Virus record (IMG/VR): IMGVR_UViG_3300028676_000005
Location: 165,430 to 229,429 of that record
Source: a virus
Reading direction: 5' to 3' (one strand)
Length of the DNA stretch: 64,000 nt
The notes beneath the pieces were generated by a model. It did no database searches and was not told where the DNA came from. It saw only the letters and a list, made by a program, of their open reading frames with translations. Made by a program: the position numbers and the translations under genes. This document shows positions 61,347 to 64,000 of this stretch, one piece after another; the first letter of the stretch is position 1; each line of letters starts with the position of its first letter.

Positions 61347-62132
61347 TTAGCACGCATTAGGATCGTAGTCCGGTTCATTATTACCGGCAGCCGCTTTTTC
61401 TGGACTGGTTTCTGCTCCAGTACCAAAGTCAACGTCATACTGACCTTTTACAAGCTTGTTAATCAGTTCTTTTTCTTCGTTGGACACAAACTCATTGCGA
61501 TGAGCTTTATACAAAACAGGGCGAGCAGCGCTCAGCTCATCAAGAGAGATAGCCTTGTTGTTGATATTTTCATAAATGAAGTAAAGCTGTTGTTCAACCA
61601 GGGGAACAATACCTTTTGCTTCGTAATACCAAGGCGATACCAGTTCGGTGATGGTACGTTGTTTAACGTCCTTCAGAGCGTTCTTGGACTTACCTGCCAG
61701 GGCAGCACTAGCCATTGGGTCGCCTTGGCGCTGACCGTCGTTAGCGATCATCTTGATGGCATGTTCGATCTGACGGAAAGCTTTGAATTGCTCAGGGCCC
61801 ATGTTGTTAGAAGACAGGGGTGGGATGATCAGGATAGGCTTATGTGGTTTTTCATCAGAGACAACCATTACTGACTGGCTGCCGTCTTCTGAGATTTCCA
61901 TCCACTGGGCTACCGGAAAATAGTTACGACCGTTGCTAATGCCCAAAGCAAACGGTATCAACCAGTCACTGATAAAGCGACTTTCCAAAATGACAGCCTT
62001 GACGTTAAAGGGAACTTCTTCACCTTTAGCTGTCATCATGCGCTTACCGTCGATTTCGGTGACGGTGTAATCTTTCAGCCAACCGAAAGCTTCTTCGATA
62101 ATCGCTGCCTTGATAGCCTTTTCTTCACTCAT
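61347..62132 (-). CDS. Protein of unknown function, nucleic-acid block
   Basis: 261 residues, mixed alpha/beta with a C-terminal acidic, low-complexity tail (GAETSPEKAAAGNNEPDYDPNAC). Its ATG overlaps the upstream stop. No motif recognised. Placed directly before the SbcD-like gene in the same transcript, it could be an accessory replication or recombination protein. Confidence 0.5.
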   Translation of the reverse strand: MSEEKAIKAAIIEEAFGWLKDYTVTEIDGKRMMTAKGEEVPFNVKAVILESRFISDWLIPFALGISNGRNYFPVAQWMEISEDGSQSVMVVSDEKPHKPILIIPPLSSNNMGPEQFKAFRQIEHAIKMIANDGQRQGDPMASAALAGKSKNALKDVKQRTITELVSPWYYEAKGIVPLVEQQLYFIYENINNKAISLDELSAARPVLYKAHRNEFVSNEEKELINKLVKGQYDVDFGTGAETSPEKAAAGNNEPDYDPNAC

Positions 62133-62536
62133 TTCCCCAGCCTCATTTTGTCAATTTCTCGGTAGAACTCACCGGTAATTTCGATGGAACGTCCTAGATC
62201 ATACGCCGTGCCGTCAATAATTACTTGAATGTCAATCTGCACGGTGTACAACGTCTTGGTATTGTTGATGTACTTGTACGTAACTGCCACGTTACGCTGG
62301 GAGGACAACTCGCCAAAGTACTCCTCCAGCTCTTGCTTAGCCTTTTCTACCAGGGTATCAGGAGTGCGGCTAAACTTCATAAACAGATAAAAGAAACTTG
62401 GTACCTTATCGAGCACCTTACCTTGGTTACGACGACTGATAAGCCAATAGCTAAAGTGTCTGGCTATCGCTTCAACTGGAGATTGTACCTCCCAGCCCAT
62501 TTCAGTTGTCATGGTGCCTACACAAAAATCTGCCAT
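62129..62536 (-). CDS. Hypothetical small protein
   Basis: 135 residues, helical N-half and beta-strand C-half (TYKYINNTKTLYTVQIDIQ); no motif recognised. It starts after a terminator (62593-62625) and leads the coupled run 62536 to 59405. RBS is weak (AAATAGG). Confidence 0.5.
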   Translation of the reverse strand: MADFCVGTMTTEMGWEVQSPVEAIARHFSYWLISRRNQGKVLDKVPSFFYLFMKFSRTPDTLVEKAKQELEEYFGELSSQRNVAVTYKYINNTKTLYTVQIDIQVIIDGTAYDLGRSIEITGEFYREIDKMRLGK

Positions 62537-62592
62537 AACAAATACCTATTTCACAAGGGTGATTTCGTAAAATCGAAAAAAAAATAAAAGAA

Positions 62593-62625
62593 GTAACTAG
62601 GGGGAGAGTTTCCTCTCCCCTTAGC
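62593..62625 (-). terminator. Terminator after gene 62629-63240
   Basis: GGGGAGAG-GAAA-CTCTCCCC hairpin on the minus strand, extended by TAGCTA/TAGTTA-type bases, followed by ACTTCTTTTATTTTTTTTTCG, a strong U-tract. It separates the beta-prime operon from the 62536 run. Confidence 0.85.
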
Positions 62626-62628
62626 TAT

Positions 62629-63240
62629 TTACTCAACAACTGGTTCTTTGTCACTTTTGATATCAAACATGCCTTTAGCACGATGGTAATCAGTAGCACT
62701 CCAAGTCTTATGAATGTTCACAAGGTCTCGGAAGCCCAGACGGTTAGATCCGGAGTCGATGTAGTGGGTATGGTCAGCTTTGTTCTTACCTTCAACTTGT
62801 TGGATGTTGAGAACACCGTCCATAGCTTTACGGTAATACGCGTTAGACGCGCCCACACCAGAGCAAAGTGAATGCAGACTATCGTACCCCAGGATCTTGC
62901 CATCGAGAAACGCCTGCATGTGAAGCGGGTTAGCCATGATGTAGTTTGGCATCAGCCCTTGAGCGTTCATGATCGCGTCTGCGGTACCCAAGTAGCCAAT
63001 CTCAAACCGACCTACGTGTTCACCATCATCGTCGGCCCCAAAGCGCTTACTGAACTCCCAGGCACGACTATTCAGGAAGTTAGTAAACCCATCCATGATT
63101 TTAGTTGCTTGGTTAGCCAACCATCCACCGGCAGATTGGGCTTCTGCGATGTTCTTGTTAACATAGGCTGCGTTCTGCTGCATCTGGCTATCCGTAAAGC
63201 TACCAGATGTGGCAAAAGCAAACGCGTGGGCACTGTTCAT
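62629..63240 (-). CDS. Protein of unknown function following the beta-prime N-terminal gene
   Basis: 203 residues, with its own RBS (TTAGGAGTAATAG) before the ATG at 63240. Residue content is mixed; a short Asp-rich stretch GADDDGEH near 69-76 and His-rich phrases (ADHTHYIDSG) are visible but not diagnostic. It does not look like a continuation of beta-prime. Co-transcription with the polymerase subunit (13-base gap) suggests an associated factor. Confidence 0.5.
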   Translation of the reverse strand: MNSAHAFAFATSGSFTDSQMQQNAAYVNKNIAEAQSAGGWLANQATKIMDGFTNFLNSRAWEFSKRFGADDDGEHVGRFEIGYLGTADAIMNAQGLMPNYIMANPLHMQAFLDGKILGYDSLHSLCSGVGASNAYYRKAMDGVLNIQQVEGKNKADHTHYIDSGSNRLGFRDLVNIHKTWSATDYHRAKGMFDIKSDKEPVVE

Positions 63241-63253
63241 CTATTACTCCTAA

Positions 63254-64000
63254 CTATGCCGCAATAACGTGTTGGTGCATCAGCGTATTTAGGTTGATCA
63301 GGTTGGTTGCTGTTTGACCAGCGTAGTCACCCACTTTGAATGGAGTGTTACGATCCATTGCCTGGTGGTGGCCCCAGCCGCCGTACGCTTTTGCTTTGGA
63401 CTCATTGTCCATGCACCAAATGGTAAACTCGTTGTCGCCATCAAAGTCCGCGTTCTGGATTTTAACGCCCAGGATAGGAAGCTTGATACTTTCGTCCAAC
63501 AGATCACGGTTGATCTCTGGATGGAACGTACGCAAGCTCAGATACTCAATAGACGGGTTACGACCAGCCTGAATGAGCATACTGCGTTCTGCTTCCATGC
63601 GTGCAAAGAAGCTATCGATCAGTGGATCGATTTTGTAAGCTGCTTCCTTAATACGCTTCGCCGCCATGTTGGGGGTGTGACCATTGCGGTACAGGAAGCC
63701 TTTGATGTTGATTTCAAGTTTAGATAGCGCCATCTTCCAAGGGATGATCAGCACGTCAGGATCGATGATCCCTGTTTGAGACGTAATGATCGAGCGCCCA
63801 GTAAATGGTAACGAACCTGAGGCACAGTGTTTACGGTTAATACCGTGTTTCTCAAACAGTGCTTTAGGGTTGTTAGTAGAACAGTATTGCTCAGCCAATT
63901 CGATCAGTGTTTTACCAATCGTTTCAGCGTTCTTCAGCTTGTCGCCGTCACTCAGCTTGTTACACACGTTAGACTTGAGGGTGTCTACCATGGTGACATA
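63254..64000 (-). CDS. RNA polymerase beta-prime N-terminal subunit, C-terminal part (cut by window edge)
   Basis: The frame stays open to the window edge, so the 5' part is missing; ~248 codons are visible. Counting from the ATG at 63991, SLPFTGRSIITSQTGIIDPD (60-79, key GRSIIT) matches beta-prime 'FSGRSVITPDP'; KMALSKLE (86-93) matches 'PKRIAMELFE'; GRNPSIEYLSLRTFHP (143-158) matches 'NRAPTLHRLGIQAFEP'; and NADFDGDNEF (180-189) is the catalytic NADFDGD whose three Asp bind Mg2+. The gene stops 58 residues later, so beta-prime is split shortly after the active-site loop, as in phiKZ non-virion RNAP. Partner: 49018-51027. Confidence 0.88.
   Translation of the reverse strand, partial: YVTMVDTLKSNVCNKLSDGDKLKNAETIGKTLIELAEQYCSTNNPKALFEKHGINRKHCASGSLPFTGRSIITSQTGIIDPDVLIIPWKMALSKLEINIKGFLYRNGHTPNMAAKRIKEAAYKIDPLIDSFFARMEAERSMLIQAGRNPSIEYLSLRTFHPEINRDLLDESIKLPILGVKIQNADFDGDNEFTIWCMDNESKAKAYGGWGHHQAMDRNTPFKVGDYAGQTATNLINLNTLMHQHVIAA

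Noticed and set aside
62629-64000. Frameshifted single beta-prime gene (63254 plus 62629 frames)
   Set aside because: The 203-residue gene has its own TTAGGAGT RBS and ATG after a clean stop, and shows no beta-prime motif.
1-64000. CRISPR arrays, IS elements, integrase, rRNA or direct-repeat arrays
   Set aside because: None seen on either strand; the only mobile element recognised is the intein.

Overview
The window looks like part of the genome of a phiKZ-like jumbo myovirus (the nucleus-forming Chimalliviridae type). A Pseudomonas or other gammaproteobacterial host is likely, but the sequence does not show the host. Four things support this: pieces of split, phage-encoded multisubunit RNA polymerases (beta and beta-prime motifs spread over separate genes, with two different beta-prime C-terminal parts); a ~730-residue major capsid protein with a cleavable propeptide; a family of inner-head proteins sharing a G-[N/S/A]-E processing motif; and a DnaB-like helicase, a B-family-like polymerase and a metallophosphoesterase nuclease all on one dense phage genome. 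There is no rRNA, tRNA, CRISPR array, insertion sequence or integrase. Coding density is very high: no gene-free stretch exceeds 300 bases, and many neighbours overlap by ATGA or TAATG.

Layout. 1-8 kb: one + gene cut by the left edge, then minus-strand genes of unknown role and a beta-N-like candidate (5056-6714). 8-10.3 kb: major capsid protein, with a folded element right behind its stop codon. 11-12.5 kb: DnaB-like helicase on +. 12.6-27.7 kb: a long minus-strand array of probable baseplate/tail genes (13-18 kb) and inner-head genes (18-25 kb). 27.7-31.7 kb: two large probable structural genes on +. 31.8-35.8 kb: a second inner-head block including a membrane-spanning HELGH metallopeptidase. 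35.9-37.7 kb: a polymerase-like protein on + that stops soon after palm motif A. 37.8-42.9 kb: a third minus block with another inner-head paralogue. 42.9-45.2 kb: a + pair ending in a beta-prime C-terminal subunit. 45.2-64 kb: minus-strand nucleic-acid block with an SF2 helicase interrupted in its P-loop by an intein, beta-prime C-terminal and beta C-terminal polymerase subunits, several unknown proteins, an SSB-like protein with an acidic tail, an SbcD/Mre11-like nuclease and, at the right edge, a beta-prime N-terminal subunit with NADFDGD.

How the parts may work together. The polymerase pieces in the right-hand nucleic-acid block probably form the non-virion RNA polymerase. The separate beta-prime C part at 43.9-45.2 kb, and possibly the beta-N-like protein at 5-6.7 kb, fit the packaged virion polymerase. 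Three 26-bp elements sharing 16 fixed positions sit 24-43 bases upstream of minus-strand genes and are candidate promoters; one contains TATATTAC, which I recall as the phiKZ early element. Convergent gene pairs are separated by near-perfect hairpins that can terminate transcription both ways. All functional calls rest on motifs read by eye, without database searches.
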